Below, piece after piece: positions 8,775 through 18,710 of a stretch of DNA of 35,916 nt (position 1 is the stretch's first letter; every line of letters begins with the position of its first letter). Below the pieces are notes generated by a model that saw only the letters and a list, made by a program, of their open reading frames with translations, had not been told where the DNA came from and did no database searches. The stretch lies in the NCBI GenBank assembly GCA_012797095.1, contig JAAZPS010000148.1:1-35916 (forward strand), given 5' to 3'. This DNA is from Bacillota bacterium (GTDB lineage Bacteria; Bacillota; Dethiobacteria; DTU022). Position numbers and translations under genes: made by a program.

Positions 8775-9896
8775 ATGGTTTTGAAGATATTCCATACCGC
8801 TGATCTGCACCTGGGGATGACCTTTGGCAATCGCAATTATCCTGAAGCGGTGCGGCAGCAGCTGGTGGAGGCGCGCTATCAAACCCTGGAGCTGCTGGTG
8901 GAGCTGGCCAATGAGGCAAAGTGCCGTCTGTTCCTGGTAGCGGGAGATCTTTTTCACCGGGTGCAGATGCCTGCCCAAACGATTGCCCGGGTGGTGCAGA
9001 TATTTTCACGTTTTCAGGGTGATTGTGTCGCGGTCTTGCCGGGCAACCACGATTATTACGACGGTTACGGAAGCCTCTGGCAGGAGATGAGGGAGCTTTC
9101 TACCGATTCACTGCTTCTTCTGACCGAGACAAGCCCCTATCACCTTCAAGATTACGGTATCGATGCGGTGCTCTATCCGGCTCCCTGCCACCGGAAGCGC
9201 TCCGGGACAAACCGGCTGGGCTGGATCGGCCGGCTGGCGGAACGGCCCGCTGCCCGCTGGCAGATCGGGGTAGCCCACGGGACGGTGCGGGGGATCTCGC
9301 CCGATCTGGAGGAGCAGTACTTTCCGATGGATCAAGCCGAGCTGACCGTGCTCGGCCTGCATCACTGGTGCCTCGGGCACACCCACGTGCCCTATCCGGC
9401 CCAGGAGCAGGTGGAGGAAGCCTCGTTCTGCTTCAGCGGCACCCCCGAGCCGGACGGTTTCGATTGCCGGCACGGAGGCAGCGCCTGGGTGACCACGCTG
9501 GACGAGACCGGTCGGGTGAGCAGCCGCGCTGTCCCCACGGGAAGGTTCCGTTTCATGGAGATTGCCCGGGAAATACACGATCCGGGCGAACTGGAGCAGC
9601 TGCAGGAGCAGCTGCTCCAGGCCGGCGAGCGAGCCCTGGTGAAATTGAGCCTGAGCGGTTTTTTGCCCGAAGAAGCGTACCGCTCCCGCCGCCGCTGGTT
9701 CGAGGGACTGCGCTCGGGGCTGCTCTATCTGGAGGAAAGCGACAGCACCCTGGCAATGGAACTTTCGGCAGAGCTGATCGAAACCCATTTTCCTGCCGGA
9801 TCCTTTCCGCAGCGGCTGCTGTCCCGTCTGGCGGAAAAAGATGACCCGGCGGCGCTGCAGCTGGCCTACCGGCTGATCGATGAGGTGAAAAGATGA
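8775..9896 (+). CDS. DNA repair exonuclease, SbcD/YhaO-like metallophosphoesterase
   Basis: FHTADLHLG, VAGDLFH, LPGNHDYYDG, GLGHTHVPYP-type calcineurin phosphoesterase motifs. Confidence 0.85.
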   Translation: MVLKIFHTADLHLGMTFGNRNYPEAVRQQLVEARYQTLELLVELANEAKCRLFLVAGDLFHRVQMPAQTIARVVQIFSRFQGDCVAVLPGNHDYYDGYGSLWQEMRELSTDSLLLLTETSPYHLQDYGIDAVLYPAPCHRKRSGTNRLGWIGRLAERPAARWQIGVAHGTVRGISPDLEEQYFPMDQAELTVLGLHHWCLGHTHVPYPAQEQVEEASFCFSGTPEPDGFDCRHGGSAWVTTLDETGRVSSRAVPTGRFRFMEIAREIHDPGELEQLQEQLLQAGERALVKLSLSGFLPEEAYRSRRRWFEGLRSGLLYLEESDSTLAMELSAELIETHFPAGSFPQRLLSRLAEKDDPAALQLAYRLIDEVKR

Positions 9897-12316
9897 TCAT
9901 TGAAGAGCTGACGCTTGATCCGTTCAGCGGGGTCAAGGAGGGCTGTTACCGTTTTCTGCCGGGATTGAATGTGCTTCTGGGGCCCAACGAGGCGGGCAAA
10001 AGTACCCTGGTCAATGCTCTTTTTGCGGTTCTATTTTTGCCTCCGGACCTGCGAAAGAGCTCCGGAGATTGGAAAAATTTCATGGTCAGATCTCTCCCCC
10101 ATCCCGGCGGTGATACCGCCCGGGTCTGCTTGCGCTACCGCAGTGCTGCCGGGGAGCGCTGCACCTACCGCTGCTCCTGGGGGGAGCTCAGGGAGAGCCG
10201 TCTGCTGCTGGAGAGCGGTGCCGAGATCAACAACCCCGCCGGGATCAGGGAGCGGCTGCTGCAGGCACTTTGTTACGGTCGGGGAACCTACGAGTCGATC
10301 CTTTTCGCCCGGCAGGACGAGATGGAGCGGACCCTGGAGAAACTGCGCGATGATGATGAGGCCTCGCGAACCGTATCGGGGATCTTGCGACGGGCGGTGA
10401 TCGAAGCCGGCGGGGTCTCCCTGGAGGAGCTGGAAGGAGCTATTGCGGGCGCTGCCGAGGAGCTGCTCGGCAACTGGGATCTGGAGCGGGATGGCCCCAA
10501 GAATGATCGGGGTATCGACAATCCCTACCAGCGCGGGGTTGGCGAGCTGCTGGCAGCGTACTACGAAAGTGAAAGACTGCGCCGCCGGGTGCGGCAGACA
10601 GGCGCGCTGGAAAAACGGGTCGATGAACTGGCCGGAGAGCTGGCGAAGACGGCAAAAGAACGGGACAGCATAATGGAGCAGCTGGCGAAGGCGGTGATTC
10701 TGGAAAAAGATATCCGCCGCCGCATTATCCTTAAACCAGAGCTGGAGGCACAGGAGATTGAAGCGGGGAGATTGCGAAAGGTGATCCTGGCCTGGCCCGA
10801 AGCGGTGGGCCGGGTGGAGGAGCTGGTCAGGAGTGGGGAAAAAGATCGGGAGAAGCTTGCCGCTCTGCAAGGGGAGCTGACTGCAGCGAAAGAGCAGCAG
10901 GGCGCGCGGAGCAGGCGGCAGCTGCTGGAGAGGGCCCGGCCGCTGCAGACTGAAGCGGTTAAAAAGGGGAAAGAGCTGGCCGGAATGGGTGAAATCGGCA
11001 AAGGTGATCTGCGAGAGCTGAAACAATGGCAGAAAAAAGCGGGGGAGCTGAGGGCGACGGTCGGCGCGATGAAGCTGCAGGTTCGGCTGGTTACGCGCAA
11101 GCCTCTCGAATTAAAGATCACGCCGGGGCTGGAGCCTGCTGCGGTCAAACAGATTGCAGCGGAAGGCCGCTTTGAGGGGGCAGGACGGCTGCTGCTGGAA
11201 ACTGCCGATTGGCTGCTCGAGGTGCAATCAGGGGAGGGTGATGTCGAGAGCCTGCTTCAGAAGATCGTGGAGCTGGAAAGACGCAGTGCGGCAAAACTTG
11301 CAGCGCTGGGGGCGGCGGATCTTGCTGCTGCTGAAACAGCTTTCAACAGGCGCGAAAGTCTGGAACGGGAGCTGGCCGGTCTGCGGGCCACGCTGGAAGG
11401 TCTTCTGGGAGAGATCGCTTATGAAGTGCTGGAAGAAGAGATCTCCCAGCTGCCGGAAGAGAAAGAGGTGCGTGATCCGCAGCTGATCCAGGAAGAGATC
11501 ACCGCGCTCAACCGGAGCGCCGCGGCAGACGAAAATATGCTTCTCCAGAAGAGGCAGGAGATCGATAAATGGGCTGCGGAGCACGGCAGCCCGGAAAAAT
11601 TGGCTGAAAAACTTGGTGAGTTGGAGAGAAGATCCGGGGAGATCCAGGCGGAGCTGAAGGCCCTGGCGCCCCTGCCGGACGGCTACAGTTCGGCCGATCA
11701 GTTCATGGATGCTCTGGACAGATGGCGCGGGCAGAAAGATCGCCTGCAGGAGGCAGCCTCTTCGCTGAAATATGAACTGAGCAGGGCCCGCAGCGAGCTG
11801 CCGGAAGAGTCGACGGAAGAGCTGACCGAGGCGTTGGCGATCAGTGAAGGTCACTTCGAGCGGCTCAAGGAAGAGGCCCGGGCGCTCAGCGTGGTGGCGG
11901 CAGAATTTCAGGCTTTGAAAGATGAGCTGGACGGCGAAACCTTTGAACCGCTGGCCCGCTCCTTTGCCCGTTACCTCGGTCCGGTGACCGGGGGACGCTA
12001 TACTGCTGCCGAGCTTGACGGTGTCGTTCCCGGCAACATCATCCGGGCAGAGGGAGGGCCGCTGCCCGTGGAGCTGCTCTCCACCGGAACGGCCGGCGGG
12101 GTCGCCCTGGCGCTGCGGCTGGCCGTGGCTGAATACCTCCTCGAGGATGCCGCCGGCTTCATGGTCATGGATGATCCCCTGGTCTATCTGGATCCGGAAA
12201 GGAAAGCGCAGGCTGCGGCAGTGCTGCAGGATTTTGCCCGCCAGAAGCAGCTGATCATCACCACCTGTGATCCGGTTACAGCAGAGCTGCTGGGAGGAAA
12301 TATCATGATGCTGTAG
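9893..12316 (+). CDS. AAA ATPase, SbcC/YhaN-like
   Basis: Walker A GPNEAGKST, long coiled coil, STGTAGGVALALRLA signature, Walker B FMVMDDPLVYLDPERK; overlaps the preceding CDS by 4 bp. Confidence 0.88.
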   Translation: MIIEELTLDPFSGVKEGCYRFLPGLNVLLGPNEAGKSTLVNALFAVLFLPPDLRKSSGDWKNFMVRSLPHPGGDTARVCLRYRSAAGERCTYRCSWGELRESRLLLESGAEINNPAGIRERLLQALCYGRGTYESILFARQDEMERTLEKLRDDDEASRTVSGILRRAVIEAGGVSLEELEGAIAGAAEELLGNWDLERDGPKNDRGIDNPYQRGVGELLAAYYESERLRRRVRQTGALEKRVDELAGELAKTAKERDSIMEQLAKAVILEKDIRRRIILKPELEAQEIEAGRLRKVILAWPEAVGRVEELVRSGEKDREKLAALQGELTAAKEQQGARSRRQLLERARPLQTEAVKKGKELAGMGEIGKGDLRELKQWQKKAGELRATVGAMKLQVRLVTRKPLELKITPGLEPAAVKQIAAEGRFEGAGRLLLETADWLLEVQSGEGDVESLLQKIVELERRSAAKLAALGAADLAAAETAFNRRESLERELAGLRATLEGLLGEIAYEVLEEEISQLPEEKEVRDPQLIQEEITALNRSAAADENMLLQKRQEIDKWAAEHGSPEKLAEKLGELERRSGEIQAELKALAPLPDGYSSADQFMDALDRWRGQKDRLQEAASSLKYELSRARSELPEESTEELTEALAISEGHFERLKEEARALSVVAAEFQALKDELDGETFEPLARSFARYLGPVTGGRYTAAELDGVVPGNIIRAEGGPLPVELLSTGTAGGVALALRLAVAEYLLEDAAGFMVMDDPLVYLDPERKAQAAAVLQDFARQKQLIITTCDPVTAELLGGNIMML

Positions 12317-12335
12317 TCGAGAGAGATGAACTTGA

Positions 12336-12378
12336 TCGAAAAACCCACTTCGCGCAACCTGACTGAAGTGGGTTTTCG
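12336..12378. terminator. Bidirectional convergent terminator
   Basis: tcgaaaaacccacttc ... gaagtgggttttcga between convergent genes. Confidence 0.8.
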
Positions 12379-12411
12379 AATTCAGAAGCGCCCTTGCCCC
12401 GCTGCACCGGG

Positions 12412-14190
12412 CTAGCCGTTACGAGCCGGCTTCAGCTCAACAAAGAGATAGAATTCCAGAAAATCGATATGGATTTCGCCGGTAGTACCCTTCTCCCAGC
12501 CGTTGATCGCCTTGAAAAGATACTGCAGGGTCAGCCCTTCATTTTCTTCAACAAAGGTCAGCTCTTCTTTTGAAAGCTGCTCTCGATCCTTTACCGGACT
12601 GCTCCGGAACAGTTTGACGGCGATATCGCCGACATTTTCGGTATAATCCGGCCGATCCGGGAAGATGATCTTCAATTCATGGTTTGCCGGTGAATAGATC
12701 GCCTCGAAGTCATCGGTCCGGTAATGCTGCCCGGAGGAAGAGAACTGCATGAGATAGTCGATACCGGAAAGTTTCCACCAGTTTTCCTGCTCGTCCATGA
12801 AGAGATGGAAATAGGCAGCAGCATCTTTGGGGGGACCGTATTCCGGATAGAGGGGAAAGCCGAAAAGGGCTTCCATCCCGTCAGTACTGAACCCTTCAGG
12901 CAGCGCCCGGAGCCGCTCCAGGCCGTGGTAGCGGTCAAAATAGAGGACGATGGAGCTGATCTCCTGCCGGGTTTTATCCGGTACGGCCGCAGCGGGTTTG
13001 ACGATCTTTCCTTCCTGAAGCAATCCGTATTCCAGAGCAATCTTTTCAAAGCGGTGATTCTGGCTGCGTACCGAGACAGCATAAGCGCTCCACGGGCCGC
13101 AGATCGCCAGAGCTGCCACCAGGGCCAGTGAAGCGGGCAAGAATATATTGCGCGGTTTCCTTGATATGATCAGATAGAGCATCGAGCCGGTGACCCACAA
13201 TCCTGCAACGAGCACAAAGTAGCGATTTTCGGTAAGGCCGTAGGCGCTGATCCGCACGCCCATGGCTGCAAACATCGTCACCAGCAGCGGCAGGAGCAGG
13301 ATAGGGAAATAGGCGGTAAACGATCGGATCCACCGGTTGCTCTGTCGCAGGGGGTAGACGCAGAAGAGCACCAGCGTGCTGATCAGGGCATACCAGAGCA
13401 CCAGATGCGAGACCATCACCTCGGGCCACTGCTGTGTAATCAGTATCTTGATCGAGTAAAGGTAGAGGATGGCGCTGTAAGCCAGGATCAAGGGGATCAT
13501 GATATAGCTCAACAGCATCTCGAGTACCTGGGGATAGCTTTTAACGATCGGCCGCTCTTTCGAGGGGATATCTGCCAGGAAAAAGGCCGGGGCGAAGATC
13601 CCTCCCACGATCAGCCAGAGATCGAGAAAGATCTTTTCGGAGATGTGGGCTGAAAAAAGGTAGTTGATCGTTCCCAGGATGGCGGCAAGACCGCCGAAAA
13701 GAACGGAGGCAAACAGGTAAGTAATCAGAAAACTGACGAACAGCCCGATCATGGAGTGCTCGTAGTTCTGCCGGCGATAAAAGTAGGGGATCACGGTAAA
13801 AGAAAGATAGAGAGCAAGGCTGATCGCCACATATCTGGAGATGGCGATCATATTGAACTCTTGCAGCAGGAAAAAATAGTAGAGTGTGAGGGCGGCTGCG
13901 GCAGCGGTATAGAGCAGGATCTTGAATCCTGTCTGCAGGGTTGGTTTTCTTTCAAAGAAAACCTTGATAGAGAGAGAAAGGGGTATCCCCAGGGCCAGCA
14001 CTGCAGCCAGCCGCATCAGGTATTCGCCGGGTTCCCCGGCAGTGTTGTCAAAGCCGTGGTTCAGCATGATCAGGACTATTACCGTGGCGGTACAGACAAG
14101 CAGGGTTTCCGGGAAACGCTGCAAGCTGGTACCAAGCTTCGCCAGAAGGTTTTTGCCGAACAGGATAAAGCGCTCACGTTTGCTGGTCAT
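12412..14190 (-). CDS. DUF4153-type multi-pass membrane protein
   Basis: About 10 hydrophobic segments; N-terminal layout and C-terminal soluble domain resemble DUF4153 proteins. Confidence 0.6.
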   Translation of the reverse strand: MTSKRERFILFGKNLLAKLGTSLQRFPETLLVCTATVIVLIMLNHGFDNTAGEPGEYLMRLAAVLALGIPLSLSIKVFFERKPTLQTGFKILLYTAAAAALTLYYFFLLQEFNMIAISRYVAISLALYLSFTVIPYFYRRQNYEHSMIGLFVSFLITYLFASVLFGGLAAILGTINYLFSAHISEKIFLDLWLIVGGIFAPAFFLADIPSKERPIVKSYPQVLEMLLSYIMIPLILAYSAILYLYSIKILITQQWPEVMVSHLVLWYALISTLVLFCVYPLRQSNRWIRSFTAYFPILLLPLLVTMFAAMGVRISAYGLTENRYFVLVAGLWVTGSMLYLIISRKPRNIFLPASLALVAALAICGPWSAYAVSVRSQNHRFEKIALEYGLLQEGKIVKPAAAVPDKTRQEISSIVLYFDRYHGLERLRALPEGFSTDGMEALFGFPLYPEYGPPKDAAAYFHLFMDEQENWWKLSGIDYLMQFSSSGQHYRTDDFEAIYSPANHELKIIFPDRPDYTENVGDIAVKLFRSSPVKDREQLSKEELTFVEENEGLTLQYLFKAINGWEKGTTGEIHIDFLEFYLFVELKPARNG

Positions 14191-14362
14191 GGCTCACACC
14201 CCCATGTTCTAGATTCACTCTCCATCTAATATAACACGGGAAAGAAAAACTGTAAGCAAAAATCTTAACCCGGAGCGTATGGCTGCAAATTGGCAGTGCC
14301 ACCGGGATCTATCCCGCAGAGGGTTTTACGAAGGGGATCTTACCAGGAGTGTTGACTTGAAC

Positions 14363-14431
14363 GGATGATAGGACAGCAGGTCGGTCTTTGATGCTTGCAC
14401 CAACCTGCTGTCGCATTTTTGTGGATGATAG
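14363..14431. repeat. Hairpin flanked by 9-bp direct repeats
   Basis: ggatgatag at 14363-14371 and 14423-14431 flank gacagcaggt (14372-14381) / acctgctgtc (14403-14412). Confidence 0.6.
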
Positions 14432-14456
14432 TGAACCTATTACTTTGACGACCTCT

Positions 14457-15692
14457 TTACTCTTTACCGAAAATATGCACCGCTGCAGCAGCCTCTTCAG
14501 TGCCGATAAACCCACCACCATTTTCGGTCAGGGCAATTTTGGCGCCCTCCACTTGTCTGGCTCCCGCTTCACCGCGAAGCTGGGTGATCACTTCGTAGAC
14601 CATGGCCAGACCGGAGGCGCCAATGGGGTGACCGCGGCATTCCAGCCCTCCGGATACATTTACCGGAATCCTGCCGCCCAAACGTGTTGCTCCCTCCTCG
14701 GCAAGCTGACCGCCCTTTCCTTCCGGGCAGAACCCCAGCACTTCGGTTTGCAGCAATTCCCCAAAGGCGGTGGCATCATGCACTTCGGCCACATCGATAT
14801 CTTCCGGCTCAACCCCGGCGATGGCGTAGGCTTTGCGGGATACGATCTTCCCGATATGATCTGTTTCCATCGGCCTCTCACGCCCGGTTCCGAGAACGGA
14901 GGCCATTATTTTTACAGCACGGTTTTTGCCTGCTTTGGCAAGATATCTTTCGGAGCAGATTACCGCTGCCGCTGCCCCGTCACCCACCGGCGAACACATT
15001 GACCGGGTAAAGGGATAGGCGATCGGTTTATCCTGGAGAACCTGATCAACGCTCATCTTTTTGCGGTACTGGGCATAAGGATTGAGGGCGCCGTGGTCAT
15101 GGTTTTTTGAAGAGATTATGGCTAACTGACGTTGGGTGCTTCCGTATTGACTCATATGCCAACGGGCGCCGAGGGCGTATATATCCATAAAAATACTGCG
15201 GCCCCCATCTGTTTCTGCTTCTTTTGGTATCTCCAGAGGTAAGCTATCGACCATCTGCATCAATTCCCCGATCTTTTTGGGGAACTCCTCGACATCCAGG
15301 CAGGAGGCGTAAGAGCGGAACGAAAGCATCTTGTCGGTATGGCTGATCTTCTCTGCGCCCAGCGCCAGAACAAGATCGTATTGCCCAGCCTTGACGGCCG
15401 TGTAGGCCAGGTTGAGCGCGGTTGAGGCACCCGCACAGGCATTTTCCGTATTGACAATCGGGATCTCCGTAATGCCGAGAGGGTGAAGCATCACCTGGCC
15501 GCGGATAGAATGCTGCTCACTGAACATGCCCCAGAAGGAATTGGAGACGTACGCAGCCTCCAGATTCTTGCTTTCTATTCCGGCATCTTCTAGGGCCTTC
15601 TCAAAAGCTTCCGCAGCAAGCTCCTTGACGGAACCTTCCAGGAATTTGCCGAACCTGGTCATCCCTACACCAATCACGTATACATTGCTCAT
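14457..15692 (-). CDS. Thiolase family protein (SCP-x / lipid-transfer type)
   Basis: NTENACAGASTALNLAY (nucleophile Cys), EVHDATAFGELLQTE, GGLECRGHPIGASG. Confidence 0.88.
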   Translation of the reverse strand: MSNVYVIGVGMTRFGKFLEGSVKELAAEAFEKALEDAGIESKNLEAAYVSNSFWGMFSEQHSIRGQVMLHPLGITEIPIVNTENACAGASTALNLAYTAVKAGQYDLVLALGAEKISHTDKMLSFRSYASCLDVEEFPKKIGELMQMVDSLPLEIPKEAETDGGRSIFMDIYALGARWHMSQYGSTQRQLAIISSKNHDHGALNPYAQYRKKMSVDQVLQDKPIAYPFTRSMCSPVGDGAAAAVICSERYLAKAGKNRAVKIMASVLGTGRERPMETDHIGKIVSRKAYAIAGVEPEDIDVAEVHDATAFGELLQTEVLGFCPEGKGGQLAEEGATRLGGRIPVNVSGGLECRGHPIGASGLAMVYEVITQLRGEAGARQVEGAKIALTENGGGFIGTEEAAAAVHIFGKE

Positions 15693-15715
15693 CTACTATC
15701 CCTCCGACAAATAAA

Positions 15716-16936
15716 TTATAGTTTTTCGCTGGCAAAAATAGCTAGGCTGTCGTTGGAACCGTCTTCGATCATGGAAGCACGCGCGTCACGGAAAAGTTTC
15801 TCAATGACATATTCCTTGGTTACGCCGTTGCCACCGAATATCTGAACAGCATCGCTGGCAATCTGGAAGGCAGCTTCGGTACAGAATATCTTGGCGACAA
15901 CGGAGTATTCAGTGGCCGGTGGTACGTTGGAAAGGTTGTAGTTGAGCGCTGCCCGTGAAAGGGCCCGGCAGGCTTCGATTGTCTTGAACATGTTAAAGAG
16001 CTTGAAGCGTACATGCTGATGTTCAAACAGAATCTTGCCCCCCTGGATCCTTTCCTTGGAGTATTTCAGGGCTTCCTCGTAAGCAGCCCGGGCTGCTCCG
16101 GTAAAGGTGGCGGCCATGTAGGCGTTGCAGGTCGCCAGGGTAATGTCGGTTATCGCTTCGTAGCTCTCCTGATCGATAAACATATATTCCTCAGGCACCC
16201 GGACGTTGTCAAAATAGATTTCGCCCTGATTCAGTTCTCTTTGGCCCATTTTGTTAAGAGGTTTCCCCCGGGAAACACCTGGTAGGTCAAGGGGGACCAG
16301 ACAGATCCCTCCACCGGACATGCCCATGGAAGGATCGATGGTCAGATAGACCATCGCATGGGTGGCGATGGTGCCGAGGGAGACCCAGGCCGCCTTTTGA
16401 CCGTTGATCACCCATTCCTCGCCTTCCCGGTGCGCTCTGCACATACCAGCGATACGGGGATCCTTGAACTGAGCGCTGCCTACGGCGAGGGCGTCTGAAC
16501 CATGATCCGGTTCGGTAATCGCCCAGCAGCCGATGATCTTTGCGTCGGTGTCCTCGCAAAAGGGAACCAACAGGTTCTCGATAAGGGTGTCGCTGGGCAC
16601 CAGCGAACCCAGGTAGGCAGGGAACTGGGCCAGCCCCAGGGCAATGCTAAGACCGGATGAACCATAGCCCAGCTCTTCCACGACGATGCTCACCTCAAGG
16701 GGAGAAAGACCCAGACCACCGTATTCTTCCGGGACCAGGGTCTTGTGCAGGCCCAGAGCGTACGCTTTTTTCAATGTATCCCATAAAATAGAGTCCGGGG
16801 CGATGACCTCTTCCGGGCTCAGTTCATCCAGCTTGATGCTGGCCGGTCGCAAGGTTTCAATGGCAAATCTGCGGACGGAATCTCTGAACATGATCTGTTC
16901 TTCGGTAACATTGGCATCCAATTCGAGATAGCTCAT
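15716..16936 (-). CDS. Acyl-CoA dehydrogenase
   Basis: LVPEEYGGLGLSPLEVSIVVEELGYG, GCWAITEPDHGSDA, QIFGGNGVTKEYVIEKLFRDARASMIEDGSND. Confidence 0.93.
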   Translation of the reverse strand: MSYLELDANVTEEQIMFRDSVRRFAIETLRPASIKLDELSPEEVIAPDSILWDTLKKAYALGLHKTLVPEEYGGLGLSPLEVSIVVEELGYGSSGLSIALGLAQFPAYLGSLVPSDTLIENLLVPFCEDTDAKIIGCWAITEPDHGSDALAVGSAQFKDPRIAGMCRAHREGEEWVINGQKAAWVSLGTIATHAMVYLTIDPSMGMSGGGICLVPLDLPGVSRGKPLNKMGQRELNQGEIYFDNVRVPEEYMFIDQESYEAITDITLATCNAYMAATFTGAARAAYEEALKYSKERIQGGKILFEHQHVRFKLFNMFKTIEACRALSRAALNYNLSNVPPATEYSVVAKIFCTEAAFQIASDAVQIFGGNGVTKEYVIEKLFRDARASMIEDGSNDSLAIFASEKL

Positions 16937-17020
16937 GATCTTTTATTCACTCCCAATTTAAAATGATGAAAAGCTCAGGGGAACAACAAATTAGCCTGTA
17001 GTTCTGGGGACTTCCCATGC

Positions 17021-17048
17021 TTCCGGGGAAAAAGGGTTTTGCCCGGAA
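17021..17048. repeat. Intra-operon hairpin between acyl-CoA synthetase and dehydrogenase genes
   Basis: ttccggg ... cccggaa in the 139-bp gap; no clear T run on the minus strand. Confidence 0.4.
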
Positions 17049-17075
17049 AGATTAGATTCAAGATCCTGCCGGGGA

Positions 17076-18686
17076 TCAAATGTAGTCCTTCACTGCGAAT
17101 ATTTCCCCCTTGCCTTGATTGAACATATCTCTTAAAACCCTTTCCAAAGGTTTTTCGGATATCGTTTTCGGCAGATCATCGAGCACCTGAAGATAGGAGG
17201 GGATAAAATTAGCGGTAAGCTCTTTTTTGCACTTTTCGTAGATTGAAGTGGGGTCGATTGTTTTATCCTTGAACGGGCTGATTGCGGCGACAATATCACT
17301 TTCTCCGGGAGCTCCGGAAGCAGCTGGAATACCGTAGACGCATACTTCGCTAACATCAGGGTGCTCTCCGATGATCTTTTCGATGTAATCCGGTTGGATG
17401 AAATCACCGGCCCGGCGTAGTTCAGTACCCTTTCGGTGATCGAAGTAGAACCACCCTTTTTCATCCCGGTGGACCATGTCACCGGTTCTGAGCCAGCCGC
17501 CTGCTGTCTTTTCCTTGGACTCTTCTGGCAGGCCCAGATAATCAACCTTTGTTTCCCCCCGGAGCATTCTGAAGATCAGCTCACCGGTAACCCCCGGATC
17601 AACCTCGTTGTCGTTCTCATCAACTACTTTCAGCTCCATGACGCCGGGTATCCCCTTGCCGAAAGAACCGATCGGCCCTTTGCCGGGAGGTTTGTACGCA
17701 AACCCGCCCTCAACCGAACCGTACCACTCAAGGATCTGAACAGCGAAACGTTCCTCAAAGGATTCCCAGATTGCTTTGGGGGTTCCGGCGCTGATCACGG
17801 TTTTGACAGGATTTTCGCTGTCATCGGGCCTGGATGGTTCGTTATAGATCGCAGCCATCATACCCCCGAGCAAAGAGAATGAAGTGCAGCCGTATTTGCG
17901 GCAGATATCCCAGATTCTACTTTTGGTGAACCGCTGGCTGAAAACTGCTGTGGTATCCGAGTACAGCGCAGGAAAAAGCGTCACTGCCTGGGCATTGCCA
18001 TGAGAAAACGAAAGCCCCGAATAAAGGATATCTTTCGGGCGGTATTTCCATACTATCTGAGTTAGAACGGAATAAAGACCGGTGCGGTTATTGCGGATCA
18101 TGACACCCTTGGGATCTCCTGTAGTCCCGGAGGTGTAGATGATCTGCATCGGATGACGGACATCCATGATCTTCTGTTCAACTTTATCCCAGTTATCCTG
18201 CTCTAAAATCTCGTTTAGAATCTCATATTTGGGTGACTGCTGGATCTCCTGTTCAGGAAAATAGGAAACAGCGATTGCCTTTACCTGGGTTAATTCGCTG
18301 GCGACCTCCTCCAGATCAGCAAGACATTCCCCGGAGCAGATCACTGCTTTGGCGGAGCTGTGGTTGATGATGAACTTTAGACGGTCCCCCTTGTAGCGGG
18401 GGTCTACGGGTACAGCGATTGCTCCAATGACGATACCGCCAAGCAGGGCATAGATAAATTCGGGGTGATTGCGCATATAAATGGCAAAATGATCCCCTTT
18501 GCCAATTCCCTGCTCGATCAACCAGCGGGCAATCTTGTTTGATCTTTCGTGAAGATCCTGGTAGGTGATCAGATCTTCTCCATATTCGCCCTTCTCAAAG
18601 ATGAAGATCGGTTTGTCTGGCGTCTGGTTTGCTTTTATCTCCACAAAATGAGAGGCGATGACCTGGTTCAGGTGGGCCTTAGCCAT
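17076..18686 (-). CDS. AMP-dependent acyl-CoA synthetase/ligase
   Basis: IIYTSGTTGDPKGVMIRN, EWYGSVEGGF, GWLRTGDMVHRDEKGWFYFDHRKG. Confidence 0.92.
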   Translation of the reverse strand: MAKAHLNQVIASHFVEIKANQTPDKPIFIFEKGEYGEDLITYQDLHERSNKIARWLIEQGIGKGDHFAIYMRNHPEFIYALLGGIVIGAIAVPVDPRYKGDRLKFIINHSSAKAVICSGECLADLEEVASELTQVKAIAVSYFPEQEIQQSPKYEILNEILEQDNWDKVEQKIMDVRHPMQIIYTSGTTGDPKGVMIRNNRTGLYSVLTQIVWKYRPKDILYSGLSFSHGNAQAVTLFPALYSDTTAVFSQRFTKSRIWDICRKYGCTSFSLLGGMMAAIYNEPSRPDDSENPVKTVISAGTPKAIWESFEERFAVQILEWYGSVEGGFAYKPPGKGPIGSFGKGIPGVMELKVVDENDNEVDPGVTGELIFRMLRGETKVDYLGLPEESKEKTAGGWLRTGDMVHRDEKGWFYFDHRKGTELRRAGDFIQPDYIEKIIGEHPDVSEVCVYGIPAASGAPGESDIVAAISPFKDKTIDPTSIYEKCKKELTANFIPSYLQVLDDLPKTISEKPLERVLRDMFNQGKGEIFAVKDYI

Positions 18687-18710
18687 TTAAATCCTCCTTT
18701 TGTACCTTGC

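Noticed and set aside
7186-9009. 607-aa minus-strand ORF antisense to glpK
   Set aside because: Low-complexity, Pro/Gln/Arg-rich translation in the shadow of a clear GC-rich glpK gene; no motifs
9023-9844. 273-aa plus-strand ORF inside the YhaO-like gene
   Set aside because: Alternate frame of a clear metallophosphoesterase; Arg/Gly/Pro-rich artefact
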